In this document: positions 44,133 to 53,100 of the stretch, one piece after another
How positions within the stretch are numbered: the first letter of the stretch is position 1
Layout: the number at the start of each line of letters is the position of its first letter
Origin: Calditrichota bacterium
GTDB lineage: Bacteria > CLD3
Direction of reading: 5' to 3'
Length of the DNA: 64,000 nucleotides
Assembly (NCBI GenBank): GCA_008501735.1
Contig: QQUF01000033.1
Location: 111,940 to 175,939, forward strand
Position numbers and translations under genes: made by a program
Notes under the pieces: model-generated
Database searches by the model: none
What the model was told of the DNA's origin: nothing
The model's input: only the letters and a program-made list of their open reading frames with translations

Positions 44133-45840
44133 ATTCATTAAGAGTCTTAGATATTTAATATTTTTATTAGTCCTAATTTCTACTCAAGTTTGTTTGGCTC
44201 AATTAGAGCCAAACCTTGAAAAAAGAAACCTCAAGTATAAATTTGGAGATTGGGTTTCAAATCTCCAAGTTGACTTCTGCTACTCAATTTCATCAAGTTC
44301 AAGAATCGGTTACTTTGGAACTTCTGGTGGAATTCAAAGATTCGATGTTTTAAAAAAAGAATTTATTTCACCACTTACAACTTCTGACGGATTCATTGGC
44401 AACAAGGCTTATATCGTTGCTTTTGACCGACTCAACTCTACCCTTTGGTCTGCTTCAGATAAAGGAATTTCATTTTGGAGTGAGATTTCTGAAAGAGTCA
44501 GAAATATTTCAAACTCAACAATCTTGATAAAAATCCCACAAATTACTTTTGAAGACCAACTATTTATAACAAACATTGGTTTTGGTGAAGGAAAAGTATT
44601 CTTTAGAATTCAAGCTTTTCAAACTTACTATTTGTCAACTCAAGCAAACGGTTCTGGTTTTTTGTCTTTAGTGGAAGATGTAGATTTACCACCGAATATC
44701 GAATGGTTTGGTTGGTCACAAAACACCGAAATAGAATTTGAGTCGAATTGGAATTTGGAAGGAAACTTCCGAATGGATTTGCAAGAAAAGGCTTTTGTAG
44801 GAACTGAATTCGAAAAATATCGGATTACTTTCAAACATCAAGATAGATTTGGAATGACTTATTTTGGCACAAATTCAAATCTTCTTGCAGTTGGTAGAAC
44901 TGTTGGTAAATTCCTCAAGCCTTACCAAATAGCACCTCTAAAAAAGGAAGTTACTTCGATTCTGTATAACGGAAATGAATTAGTTCTTGGAAGTAAATTT
45001 CCACATAGAAAATTCAAGGGCTTTTCAATTTTTGACTACCAAACTAATTCTTGGAATTACTTTGATTCAAGAGAAGACTATAACATTCGTGAAGACAGAG
45101 TTTTAAAAATCAAAAAAATTGGAAATACATATTTTTTTGGAACTTTGAACGGGCTTGTAACTTACAACTCCGAAACTGATTACTGGAATCAATTAACTTT
45201 AGCTTCTGGTTTGGCAGATGAAGAAATCAATGATATTATTAAAGTAGGTTCTGAGGTCTGGCTTTTAACTGTACGAGGAATTTCGGTAGTAACTTTGAAC
45301 GGTAGTTTGATTTTGAGTAAAGATTTGCGAAAAGATTTTAGAGATAAAGAGTTTTATGAAACAGTTGAAAACAAAGAAACAATTTGGTTAGCATCAAGTT
45401 CGGGCATTTTTATTTACGACAAAAAAGAGAAGACTTTTGAGCTTTTTACTAAATTTGGTGAAAGGACAATTAAGCCCTCTTACAATCCTGTAAAAAATTT
45501 AGCACTTAACAAAACACACCTTTTCTGGAACAATGACGTTGGGGTTTTTAAGATGGATTTGAAAACTCAACAAGTTGAAATTCTTCCATTAAAAAGATAC
45601 CCACTTGGAGAAAAAATTCGAGATATTTTGGTCGACTCTGGTAATCTTTGGTTAGCAACAAATGAAGGACTTTTTGAATTTGAATTTAAAAATCAAAAAT
45701 GGACTCACTACACAGAAAAAGACGGTTTACCAAGCGACAATCTTTTTTGTCTTGCTTGGGATTTAGATTTTATAAAAATCGGCTCAGACAATGGAATCAC
45801 AAATTTCTACTGGAACAACCCAAGAAGAATTAAGAATTAA
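44122..45840 (+). CDS. Secreted/periplasmic beta-propeller protein (two-component-regulator-propeller type repeats)
   Basis: A TTG at 44122 gives 572 aa with a good signal peptide (Y-L-I-F-L-L-V-L-I-S-T-Q ending C-L-A-Q). The body contains repeated Reg_prop-like blades such as W-L-A-T-N-E-G-L-F-E-F and I-G-S-D-N-G-I-T-N-F, with loops reading D-G-L-P-S-D-N. These repeats form the sensory domain of hybrid two-component systems, but here there is no kinase or output domain, so the protein is a free propeller. It has no T9SS sorting domain and ends in P-R-R-I-K-N. It overlaps the lipoprotein gene and faces the alkaline phosphatase gene tail to tail. Confidence 0.78.
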   Translation: MKGRFIKSLRYLIFLLVLISTQVCLAQLEPNLEKRNLKYKFGDWVSNLQVDFCYSISSSSRIGYFGTSGGIQRFDVLKKEFISPLTTSDGFIGNKAYIVAFDRLNSTLWSASDKGISFWSEISERVRNISNSTILIKIPQITFEDQLFITNIGFGEGKVFFRIQAFQTYYLSTQANGSGFLSLVEDVDLPPNIEWFGWSQNTEIEFESNWNLEGNFRMDLQEKAFVGTEFEKYRITFKHQDRFGMTYFGTNSNLLAVGRTVGKFLKPYQIAPLKKEVTSILYNGNELVLGSKFPHRKFKGFSIFDYQTNSWNYFDSREDYNIREDRVLKIKKIGNTYFFGTLNGLVTYNSETDYWNQLTLASGLADEEINDIIKVGSEVWLLTVRGISVVTLNGSLILSKDLRKDFRDKEFYETVENKETIWLASSSGIFIYDKKEKTFELFTKFGERTIKPSYNPVKNLALNKTHLFWNNDVGVFKMDLKTQQVEILPLKRYPLGEKIRDILVDSGNLWLATNEGLFEFEFKNQKWTHYTEKDGLPSDNLFCLAWDLDFIKIGSDNGITNFYWNNPRRIKN

Positions 45841-45898
45841 GAATTGTGAACTGGTTAAAGTCTGCAAAAATAATCTATATTTCTTGTTTTATTTTTAA

Positions 45899-46981
45899 CT
45901 ACTCGAATTTTAGCTTATACATTTTTTTAAAAACATCAGTGTTGTCGTAAAAACCCCTGAAATTTTCAGAACCTCTTCCGTAAGCATAGACAGGAATTAA
46001 TGCTCCTGTATGATGTTTTGAAGCGAAAATTGTTTCGACTTTACCTTCTTCAACATTTCCGCCTGTAATTGCAATTCCGCCTGTTTCGTGGTCAGCTGTT
46101 ACAATGAGCAAAGTTTCAGGGTTTTTATCCACAAAATCAATTGCAATTCCAATCGCCTTGTCAAAATCAACCAACTCTGAAATTAAATAATTTTGGTCAT
46201 TGTCGTGTCCTCCCCAATCAATTTGCGAACCTTCAACCATTAAGAAAAAACCATTTTTATTTGTGGAAAGTTTGTCCAAAGCAATTTCGGTAGCCAAAGG
46301 TAAAAAGTCGCCTCTTCCTTCTGAGATTCGTGGCGTTGCGTCTTTAGCTAAAAGTGCGATGCTTTTTAAGGAATTTGAATTTTGTAAATCTTCTAAACTT
46401 GTAAAATTTTGAAATCCTCTTGAATTCATTTTTTCCAAAAGATTAACTTTGTCTTTCCGCTCAGTAAAATATTTCAATCCGCCACCAATTATTAAATCAG
46501 TTTCAGAATTTGCGATATCAGAAGCGATTTCTTCGTGCATACTTCGTTTGTTTTGGTGAGCAACAAAACTTGCAGGAGTTGCGTGAGTAATTGTAGAAGT
46601 TGCAACTAATCCAGTAACACAATTTTTATCTTCAAAATATTCTAAAATCGTTTTAACTGATTTTTTGTTGTCATCTACTCCGATTGCTCCGTTGTAAGTT
46701 TTGATTCCACAAGCAAAAGATGTCGCTCCAGCTGCTGAGTCAGTAACTAACTTATCAGAACTGTGGGTTGTCATTAAACCAATATTTTTAATCTTTTTTA
46801 GATTCAGATTTGATTTTTGTTGGTAATAAGTTGCACTAACTTGAGACAAACCCATTCCGTCACCAATCATTAAAATGATATTTTGAGGCTTTTGAGTTTT
46901 AGTTGAGTTCTTTTCAGAAGAAAATTTTACCGAGCAACTCATTAACAAAGTTGAAAAACTAAGTAAGATAATTTTTATCAT
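45899..46981 (-). CDS. Alkaline phosphatase, lipoprotein
   Basis: 360 aa with a lipoprotein signal ending L-L-M-S-C (Cys16). The fold is the PhoA type: metal ligand Asp41 in I-G-D-G-M-G, nucleophile Ser82 in T-D-S-A-A-G-A-T, T-H-A-T-P and the late T-A-D-H-E-T-G-G metal-binding motif. It removes phosphate from esters in the periplasm or at the cell surface. It is the third extracytoplasmic phosphatase/nuclease in the window. A Nudix hydrolase gene precedes it by 9 bp on the same strand. Confidence 0.95.
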   Translation of the reverse strand: MIKIILLSFSTLLMSCSVKFSSEKNSTKTQKPQNIILMIGDGMGLSQVSATYYQQKSNLNLKKIKNIGLMTTHSSDKLVTDSAAGATSFACGIKTYNGAIGVDDNKKSVKTILEYFEDKNCVTGLVATSTITHATPASFVAHQNKRSMHEEIASDIANSETDLIIGGGLKYFTERKDKVNLLEKMNSRGFQNFTSLEDLQNSNSLKSIALLAKDATPRISEGRGDFLPLATEIALDKLSTNKNGFFLMVEGSQIDWGGHDNDQNYLISELVDFDKAIGIAIDFVDKNPETLLIVTADHETGGIAITGGNVEEGKVETIFASKHHTGALIPVYAYGRGSENFRGFYDNTDVFKKMYKLKFE

Positions 46982-46990
46982 TTTAAAACC

Positions 46991-47530
46991 TTAAGAATTT
47001 AGGTTTAAGAAGTGAAATGCGGCAATTACTAAAGAATGAGTGATTGTTTTATTTCGGATTAAATCTGGAATTTCCGAAATTGGGATTTTCACCACTTCGA
47101 TGTCTTCACCAATATCTAAATTTTGCTGCTTTTCAAGTTTGCAATTTTTTGCCAAAAACATAAAACATTTATTTGTTTGAAAAGCGGGATTTGGGTGAAC
47201 CCAACCCAACTCAACAACTTCACTACTAACAAACCCTGTTTCTTCTTCAAGTTCACGGGTTGCACTATGTTTTGGATTTTCATCTGTCAAATCACAAGCT
47301 CCTCCGGGAATCTCAAGTGTAACTTCTTTTGTTCCGTGACGGAATTGTTTAACCATTACAACTTCATTATTTTCAGTAAGAGGAATAATGTTTACCCAGT
47401 TGTAAGTGTCAAGAATTATTACTTTATGCTCTTTTTGGTCTTTTGGTGAAATCACATTTTCTTTGAAAAGCCTAAAAATTAAAAAACTACCCAAAGATTC
47501 GTTAGTTTTCGTAATCCATTTTTTTATCAT
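46991..47530 (-). CDS. Nudix hydrolase (ADP-ribose pyrophosphatase-like)
   Basis: 179 aa. E-I-P-G-G-A precedes a Nudix box ending E-N-P-K-H-S-A-T-R-E-L-E-E-E-T-G-F, so the catalytic REUxEE segment is intact. Relative to the consensus there is one extra residue between the first Gly and the Glu. The subclass resembles ADP-ribose or GDP-mannose pyrophosphatases (Y-N-W-V-N-I-I-P, V-V-M-V-K-Q-F-R-H-G). It acts on nucleoside diphosphate derivatives in the cytosol. The downstream alkaline phosphatase gene follows by 9 bp. Confidence 0.93.
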   Translation of the reverse strand: MIKKWITKTNESLGSFLIFRLFKENVISPKDQKEHKVIILDTYNWVNIIPLTENNEVVMVKQFRHGTKEVTLEIPGGACDLTDENPKHSATRELEEETGFVSSEVVELGWVHPNPAFQTNKCFMFLAKNCKLEKQQNLDIGEDIEVVKIPISEIPDLIRNKTITHSLVIAAFHFLNLNS

Positions 47531-47863
47531 TTTTTCTTCTTATTTTTAAAACATAATAAAAGTGCTTATGAACTTTATAAAATCTATTCAATAATCCAAA
47601 CTAAATTATAGATTTAAAGAAATTTTCTTCATCTTAAAACCTTTTTGAGATAAACCATTTTACATAAGTCAAAAAGCATATTATTTTAAAAAAGGTTAAA
47701 CAAAATTTTAAAATTAATACTCTGCTTTTGTTTTTAATAAGAGCAAAAGCCAAAGAGGAACCAGCTCTAATTAGAACTTACTTCTACAAATTAGAAGCAG
47801 GAACTTTTACTCAAACAAACAAAATGATTTTACTCAAATAATTTTAAATTAAGGAAGAATTCA
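47531..47863. other. 333-bp intergenic region containing a stranded T9SS tail
   Basis: The region between the divergent Nudix and YWTD-protein genes holds the 72-bp relic at 47774-47845 and little else. The part upstream of it (47531-47770) is AT-rich without a clear promoter. The frame of the relic stays open for about 24 codons upstream without any recognisable protein. Confidence 0.7.
47774..47845 (+). pseudogene. Stranded 3' end of a T9SS sorting-domain gene
   Basis: This 72-bp stretch matches 49272-49343 in 71 of 72 bases. It encodes the last 23 residues and stop of the neighbouring YWTD protein (T-Y-F-Y-K-L-E-A-G-T-F-T to the end) plus four bases past the stop codon. The one difference (TAC/TAT) is silent. 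No matching gene body precedes it. It is therefore either the remains of a deleted paralogue or a footprint of recombination at the sorting-domain end. It ends 18 bp before the YWTD gene start. Confidence 0.85.
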
Positions 47864-49339
47864 ATGAAAAGTATAACAAAGACTCTCGTTACTGCCATTG
47901 CTTTAAACTTTGGGATTAGTTCAATTTGTAATGCACAAAAAATGTATTGGACAGATATTGGATCAGATAAAATACAAAGAGCTGATTTAGACGGTTCTAA
48001 CCTTGAAGACTTAGTAACAACAGGATTAAGTCAACCTGAAGGAATAGCATTAGATTTAACTAATTCTAAGATGTACTGGGTTGATGTAGTTACAGATAAG
48101 ATACAAAGAGCTGATTTAGATGGTTCTAATGTTGAAGATCTTATTACAACTGGTTTAAGTGCAACAGTCGGAATAGCATTAGATTTAACTAATTCTAAAA
48201 TGTATTGGACTGATTTAACTACAGACAAGATACAAAGAGCTGACTTAGACGGTTCAAATGTTGAAGATCTTATCACAACTGGTTTAAGTGCTCCACAAGG
48301 AATAGAATTAGATTTAACTAACTCTAAGATGTATTGGATTGACAGAGGAATTGATAAAATTCAACGAGCAGGTCTAGACGGTTCTAATAAAGAAGATTTA
48401 GTTACATCAGCAAATTTGGACGATCCAAAAGATATTGCTTTAGATATAACTAACTCTAAAATGTATTGGACTGATAATGGAGAGAATAACATCAAAAGAG
48501 CTAATTTAGACGGATCAAGCATAGAGGTGTTATTAACAGGATTATCAAATCCATTTGGAATAGAATTAGATCTAACTAATTCAAAAATGTATTGGATAGA
48601 AGCTAATGCAAAAAAAGTAAGAAGAGCTGATTTAGATGGCTCAAATACAGAAGATTTAGTTAGTGATTTAGACATTCCTCAATTACTTGCTTTAGGAATT
48701 TCAGATACACCTCTTTCTATTGAACTTAGCTCTTTTAACCTTTTCCAAATTGAAAACACAATTCAGTTAAAATGGGTAACAGTTACTGAAAGTAATAATG
48801 AAGGTTTTAATGTTTACAGAAAATCAAGTAGAACTGATTTTGTTCAAATAGCTTCTTTTAAAGGAAATTCAGAACTTCTAGGTGAATTGAATTCAACAAC
48901 ATCAAACACTTACACCTTCACAGATAAATCAGAATTTAGGAATAATGAATTTTATACTTATTTCATTTCTGACAATGAAACCAATGGCACAGAAATAAAA
49001 CACGAAAACCTAGCTCAAACAATTCTTTTTACCTTTAAAGAAGAAATTGTAAAATCAAAAATTGATTACATTTTAGAACAAAATTTTCCAAATCCATTTA
49101 ACCCAAGTACCAAAATTAATTTTCAAATTGCGAAAGAGGGAAAAGTTACTTTGAGGATTTTTAATCTCAATGGTGAACTTATAAACGAACTTGTTAATGA
49201 TAATTTAAATGAAGGTTCACACAGTGTAAATTGGAACGGAACAAACAGCGAAGGAAAGTCTGTTTCAAGTGGAACTTATTTCTACAAATTAGAAGCAGGA
49301 ACTTTTACTCAAACAAACAAAATGATTTTACTCAAATAA
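47864..49339 (+). CDS. Secreted YWTD (LDL-receptor class B) beta-propeller protein with T9SS type A sorting domain
   Basis: 491 aa with a signal peptide (about 1-24, ending C-N-A-Q). Residues about 25-275 contain six or seven repeats of roughly 42-44 residues reading M-Y-W-T-D then K-I-Q-R-A-D-L-D-G-S-N and G-I-A-L-D-L-T-N-S-K, the YWTD propeller repeat that normally forms a six-bladed ring. After a fibronectin-like segment (about 285-375) comes the sorting domain, N-F-P-N-P-F-N-P-S-T-K to the C-terminal I-L-L-K. Repeats are nearly identical at DNA level (spacing 126-132 bp), suggesting recent expansion. Adhesion or ligand binding is likely, but the ligand is unknown. A terminator follows at 49369. 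Confidence 0.92.
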   Translation: MKSITKTLVTAIALNFGISSICNAQKMYWTDIGSDKIQRADLDGSNLEDLVTTGLSQPEGIALDLTNSKMYWVDVVTDKIQRADLDGSNVEDLITTGLSATVGIALDLTNSKMYWTDLTTDKIQRADLDGSNVEDLITTGLSAPQGIELDLTNSKMYWIDRGIDKIQRAGLDGSNKEDLVTSANLDDPKDIALDITNSKMYWTDNGENNIKRANLDGSSIEVLLTGLSNPFGIELDLTNSKMYWIEANAKKVRRADLDGSNTEDLVSDLDIPQLLALGISDTPLSIELSSFNLFQIENTIQLKWVTVTESNNEGFNVYRKSSRTDFVQIASFKGNSELLGELNSTTSNTYTFTDKSEFRNNEFYTYFISDNETNGTEIKHENLAQTILFTFKEEIVKSKIDYILEQNFPNPFNPSTKINFQIAKEGKVTLRIFNLNGELINELVNDNLNEGSHSVNWNGTNSEGKSVSSGTYFYKLEAGTFTQTNKMILLK

Positions 49340-49368
49340 TTTTTTTTCTATTAAATAGAAAATTTTCT

Positions 49369-49399
49369 AAAAAGCCCGATAAAATTATCGGGCTTTTTT
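49369..49399 (+). terminator. Rho-independent terminator
   Basis: AAAAAGCCCGATAA and TTATCGGGCTTTTT make a perfect 14-bp stem with a 2-nt loop and a T-run, 30 bp after the YWTD gene stop. Confidence 0.93.
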
Positions 49400-49474
49400 A
49401 TTGCATTTGGACTCAATCAATTTTCTTTTCTATTAATCAAGATTTCATTAGTCATTAATCATTAGAAAGCCTTT

Positions 49475-49508
49475 TTTGTTTTTATTTTCTGAAAAAAATT
49501 TAAATTTG
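49475..49508 (+). promoter_or_regulatory. Candidate Bacteroidota-type promoter for the EEP nuclease operon
   Basis: TTTG at 49475-49478 and TAAATTTG at 49501-49508 are separated by 22 bp and match the TTTG / TAnnTTTG consensus exactly at the informative bases. The -7-like box ends 40 bp before the TTG start at 49549, in the gap after a strong terminator, where a promoter is required. Confidence 0.5.
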
Positions 49509-49548
49509 CACTTTAGTTCAAAACTTTAAAAAATATTGGAAAATAAAC

Positions 49549-52500
49549 TTGAAAAAATTTACTCTACTCTTTCTGACAATTAGTCTAAATGTTTTTGCTC
49601 AAAGCTCACCTGTTGATACTTTACGAATTATGACTTACAACATACTTGACTTTCCTGATGCAATCGGAACACAGAGAGTTCCGTCTTTCCGTACTGTAAT
49701 TGATGAAGTTCAACCTGACATTCTGGTTGTCCAAGAAATGCACACAAGTAGCGGTGTAAACGAATTTCTTGACGATGTTTTGAATTTTACAACTCCAAAC
49801 CTCTACTCTAACGCTCCATTTATTGACGCAAGTTTTGACACCGAAAATGCACTTTTTTATAAAAGCTCAAGTGTTAATTTTATTTCTCAAGACACGATTT
49901 TGACAAACATTCGAGCAATTTCCGAATACACTTTGGAATCAAATACTTTTGTTCCTCAAGAATTCAAAATTTATTCTGTTCACTTAAAATCCTCCGAAGG
50001 TTCTGCAAACGAACAACAAAGACTTGTTGAAGCAACAATTCTGCGAAACAGAACAAACCAATTACCAATCGGAACCGAATTTATGGTAGTTGGAGATTTT
50101 AATCTTTACTCTGACCAAGAACCTGCTTTCCAAAAACTTATCGGAAGTGAAGCGAACAACAACGGAAGATTTCGCGACCCAATTAACCAATCAGGAAATT
50201 GGCACAACAATTCATCTTACAGCCAAATTCACACTCAATCTACACGAACTTCAAGTGTTGGAAGTGGTGGAGCTCTCGGAGGTCTTGACGACAGATTTGA
50301 CTTCATTTTGCCTTCTTACGGAATGAATGATAATTTTGGAATCGACTTCCTACCTTCTACTCACATTGCCTTCGGAAATGACGGAAACCATTACAATCAA
50401 TCAATAAATTCAGGTTCAAATTCGGCAGTTTCTTCGGTAGTTGCAAATGCTTTGAATTTTGCTTCTGACCACTTGCCTGTTGTGATGGATTTTGCAGTTT
50501 ACAGTTTGGCAGATTCAACAAATCCACAAATCAACTCTGCTTCTGCTTTGAACTCAAACACTGTTCGTGTTCAGTTTGACGAAAATATTTCTCAACAAAC
50601 TGCCGAATCAGTTTTGAACTATTCTGTAAACAACGGACTAGGAAATCCAACAACTGCCGTTCAGTTTAGCGGAAATCAAGTTGACCTAACTTTTGCACAA
50701 AACATTGTAAGTGGTATCACTTACATTTTGACTGTAAACAACATTCAAGACACTGACGGAAATCTAATTGACCCGAATTCAACTACAACCTTTTTCCTTT
50801 CACTAACTCCTTTAGCTGGTGATTTGGTGATTTCAGAATTTTTCAAAAACCCATCTGCTGTTAGCGACAGTGACGGAGAATTTGTAGAAATTTACAATCC
50901 AACAGCAAATACTTACGACTTGAACGGCTTAACCCTAAGAGACAACGGAACAGAATCTCACACAATTAATAGCCCAAATCCTCTTCTAATTCAACCAAAT
51001 GACTTTTTTGTCTTCGGAATAAACGGAGATTCTAACACAAACGGCGGTTTTCAAGTTGATTACGTTTACGAAACTTTCTTTTTGAGTAATTCTACAAACG
51101 GCGACGAAATAGTTCTTACTGACGGAGCTACAATCATTGACGAAGTAATTTTTTCAAATGCTTTAGGTTTTCCAAATCCAACTGGAAGTTCATTGGAATT
51201 GAGTTCTTTGAATTCCGATAACTCAATTGGTTCAAATTGGCAAGTCTCAACTATTCCGCTTGGAAACGGAGACTTTGCAAGTCCAGGATTTTTCTTTGAA
51301 ACAACTCCTCCAACAATTGACACTGTTCAGGTTTTGACTGCAAATTTAATTTCTGTTGAGTTCTCAGAAGCAGTAAACTTAGCTACCTCACAAAATCCGA
51401 GCAATTACTCTATTGACAATTCAATTGGGAATCCTGTTACAGCAAATTTTGCAAGTGGAAGCACTCACGTTATTGAACTAACTCTTCCACAAAATTTAAC
51501 TTCTGCAACTTTTACTTTGACTGTAAACAATGTTCAAGATTTAAGTGGAAATGTGATTTTGCCAAATTCAACTGCAATTTTTTCTTATACTGCTCCTGAC
51601 CCAATTGAAATAATTATTACAGAATTTATGCGAAATCCATCAGCAGTCAGTGACCTTGCTGGAGAATTTGTTGAGCTTTACAATCCGACAAACAGTCCGA
51701 TTAACATTGACGGTTTTATCCTCAAGGACAACGACATCGAAACTCACACAATTGACAACGGTGGTTCTCTGCTCATTCCACCAAATGATTTTCTTGTTCT
51801 CGGAATCAACGGAGATACAAACACAAACGGCGGAATTAATGTTGATTACGTTTATCAAAATTTCTTTTTAAGTAATTCTTCAAATGGAGATGAAGTTGTA
51901 ATCGAAGCAAATGGAATTGTACTTGACGAAGTGATTTTTTCAGATGCATTAGGATTTCCGAATCCAAGTGGTAAGTCTTTAGAAATTTCATCTTTAACAG
52001 CAGATAATTCAATAGCTTCAAATTGGATAGAATCGACGAATCAACTTCCAAGTGGTGATTTTGCAACTCCCGGATTTTTCACAACTGCTGTTCCAACTCC
52101 TCCGACTATTGACACGATTTTGGCTTTAAATACTAATTTAATTTCGGTTGAGTTTTCAGAAAGTGTTGATTCTACAACTGCATTAGACCAAAATAATTAT
52201 TTTATCAACAACTCAATCGGAAATCCAAGTTCTGTAAGTTTTGCAATTGGAAGTTCAGAAATTGTAGAACTTACACTTTCACAACCGCTCACAAATGGCA
52301 ACTTTACTTTGACTGTGAACAATGTTGAAGATTTAGACGGAAATGTAATTTTACCAAATTCAACGGCTAATTTTTCATACACAACATCCGTTGTTGTAAA
52401 TCTTGTAATTACAGAAATAATGAAAAATCCGACTGCTGTAAGCGATTCTGATGGTGAATTTGTTGAGATTTTTAATCCAACAACAAATCCGATAAATATT

Positions 52501-53100
52501 GATGGATTTGTTTTAAGAGACAACGGAAGTGAATCTCATACAATTGATAATGGAGGTTCCTTAATAATTCAACCAAACAGTTTTCTTGTCCTTGGAATTA
52601 ACGGTGATTCAAATGTAAACGGTGGAATTATAGTTGATTACGTTTACTCAACATTCTTTTTGAGCAATTCAGCAAATGGAGATGAAGTAATTCTCGAAGA
52701 CAATGGAATTGTAATTGATGAAGTGATTTTTTCAAGTTCTTTAGGATTTCCAAACCCAACTGGAAAATCAATTGAAGTAACATCTTTGACAGTTGATAAT
52801 TCATTAGGCTCAAATTGGACGGAAGCTACAAACCAACTTCCAAATGGCGACTTTGCAACTCCTGGTTTTTTCGGAAGTTCTGCACAAATTGATGCTCCAA
52901 GTGTTTCAATTCAGATTTCAGGGACAGATTTAATTCTAAGTTGGAGTGCTGTAACAAATGCAACAAACTACGATGTTTACGAATTGGATTTGCTTTCTCA
53001 AGTGGAATCTCTTTTGGGTAACTCTACAAGCCTTAACTTTACAATTAACAATTTTTCATTAAATTCACAAAAATATTACTTTGTGAAATCGAAAAATTAA
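49549..53100 (+). CDS. Large secreted EEP-family nuclease with three lamin-tail domains
   Basis: 1183 aa from TTG at 49549 with a signal peptide (about 1-17, N-V-F-A-Q). The EEP domain (about 25-330) has Y-N-I-L, V-V-Q-E-M, V-H-L-K, V-V-G-D-F-N and A-S-D-H-L-P, all intact. Three units of about 263 residues follow, each an Ig-like bacterial domain plus a lamin-tail domain (starting about 424, 686 and 950; each with G-E-F-V-E-(I/L)-(Y/F)-N-P). The C-terminus is a short fibronectin-like segment and lacks the T9SS sorting domain. Proteins of this type cut extracellular DNA or phospholipids. The stop is directly followed by the ATG of the potassium-channel gene. Confidence 0.9.
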   Translation: MKKFTLLFLTISLNVFAQSSPVDTLRIMTYNILDFPDAIGTQRVPSFRTVIDEVQPDILVVQEMHTSSGVNEFLDDVLNFTTPNLYSNAPFIDASFDTENALFYKSSSVNFISQDTILTNIRAISEYTLESNTFVPQEFKIYSVHLKSSEGSANEQQRLVEATILRNRTNQLPIGTEFMVVGDFNLYSDQEPAFQKLIGSEANNNGRFRDPINQSGNWHNNSSYSQIHTQSTRTSSVGSGGALGGLDDRFDFILPSYGMNDNFGIDFLPSTHIAFGNDGNHYNQSINSGSNSAVSSVVANALNFASDHLPVVMDFAVYSLADSTNPQINSASALNSNTVRVQFDENISQQTAESVLNYSVNNGLGNPTTAVQFSGNQVDLTFAQNIVSGITYILTVNNIQDTDGNLIDPNSTTTFFLSLTPLAGDLVISEFFKNPSAVSDSDGEFVEIYNPTANTYDLNGLTLRDNGTESHTINSPNPLLIQPNDFFVFGINGDSNTNGGFQVDYVYETFFLSNSTNGDEIVLTDGATIIDEVIFSNALGFPNPTGSSLELSSLNSDNSIGSNWQVSTIPLGNGDFASPGFFFETTPPTIDTVQVLTANLISVEFSEAVNLATSQNPSNYSIDNSIGNPVTANFASGSTHVIELTLPQNLTSATFTLTVNNVQDLSGNVILPNSTAIFSYTAPDPIEIIITEFMRNPSAVSDLAGEFVELYNPTNSPINIDGFILKDNDIETHTIDNGGSLLIPPNDFLVLGINGDTNTNGGINVDYVYQNFFLSNSSNGDEVVIEANGIVLDEVIFSDALGFPNPSGKSLEISSLTADNSIASNWIESTNQLPSGDFATPGFFTTAVPTPPTIDTILALNTNLISVEFSESVDSTTALDQNNYFINNSIGNPSSVSFAIGSSEIVELTLSQPLTNGNFTLTVNNVEDLDGNVILPNSTANFSYTTSVVVNLVITEIMKNPTAVSDSDGEFVEIFNPTTNPINIDGFVLRDNGSESHTIDNGGSLIIQPNSFLVLGINGDSNVNGGIIVDYVYSTFFLSNSANGDEVILEDNGIVIDEVIFSSSLGFPNPTGKSIEVTSLTVDNSLGSNWTEATNQLPNGDFATPGFFGSSAQIDAPSVSIQISGTDLILSWSAVTNATNYDVYELDLLSQVESLLGNSTSLNFTINNFSLNSQKYYFVKSKN

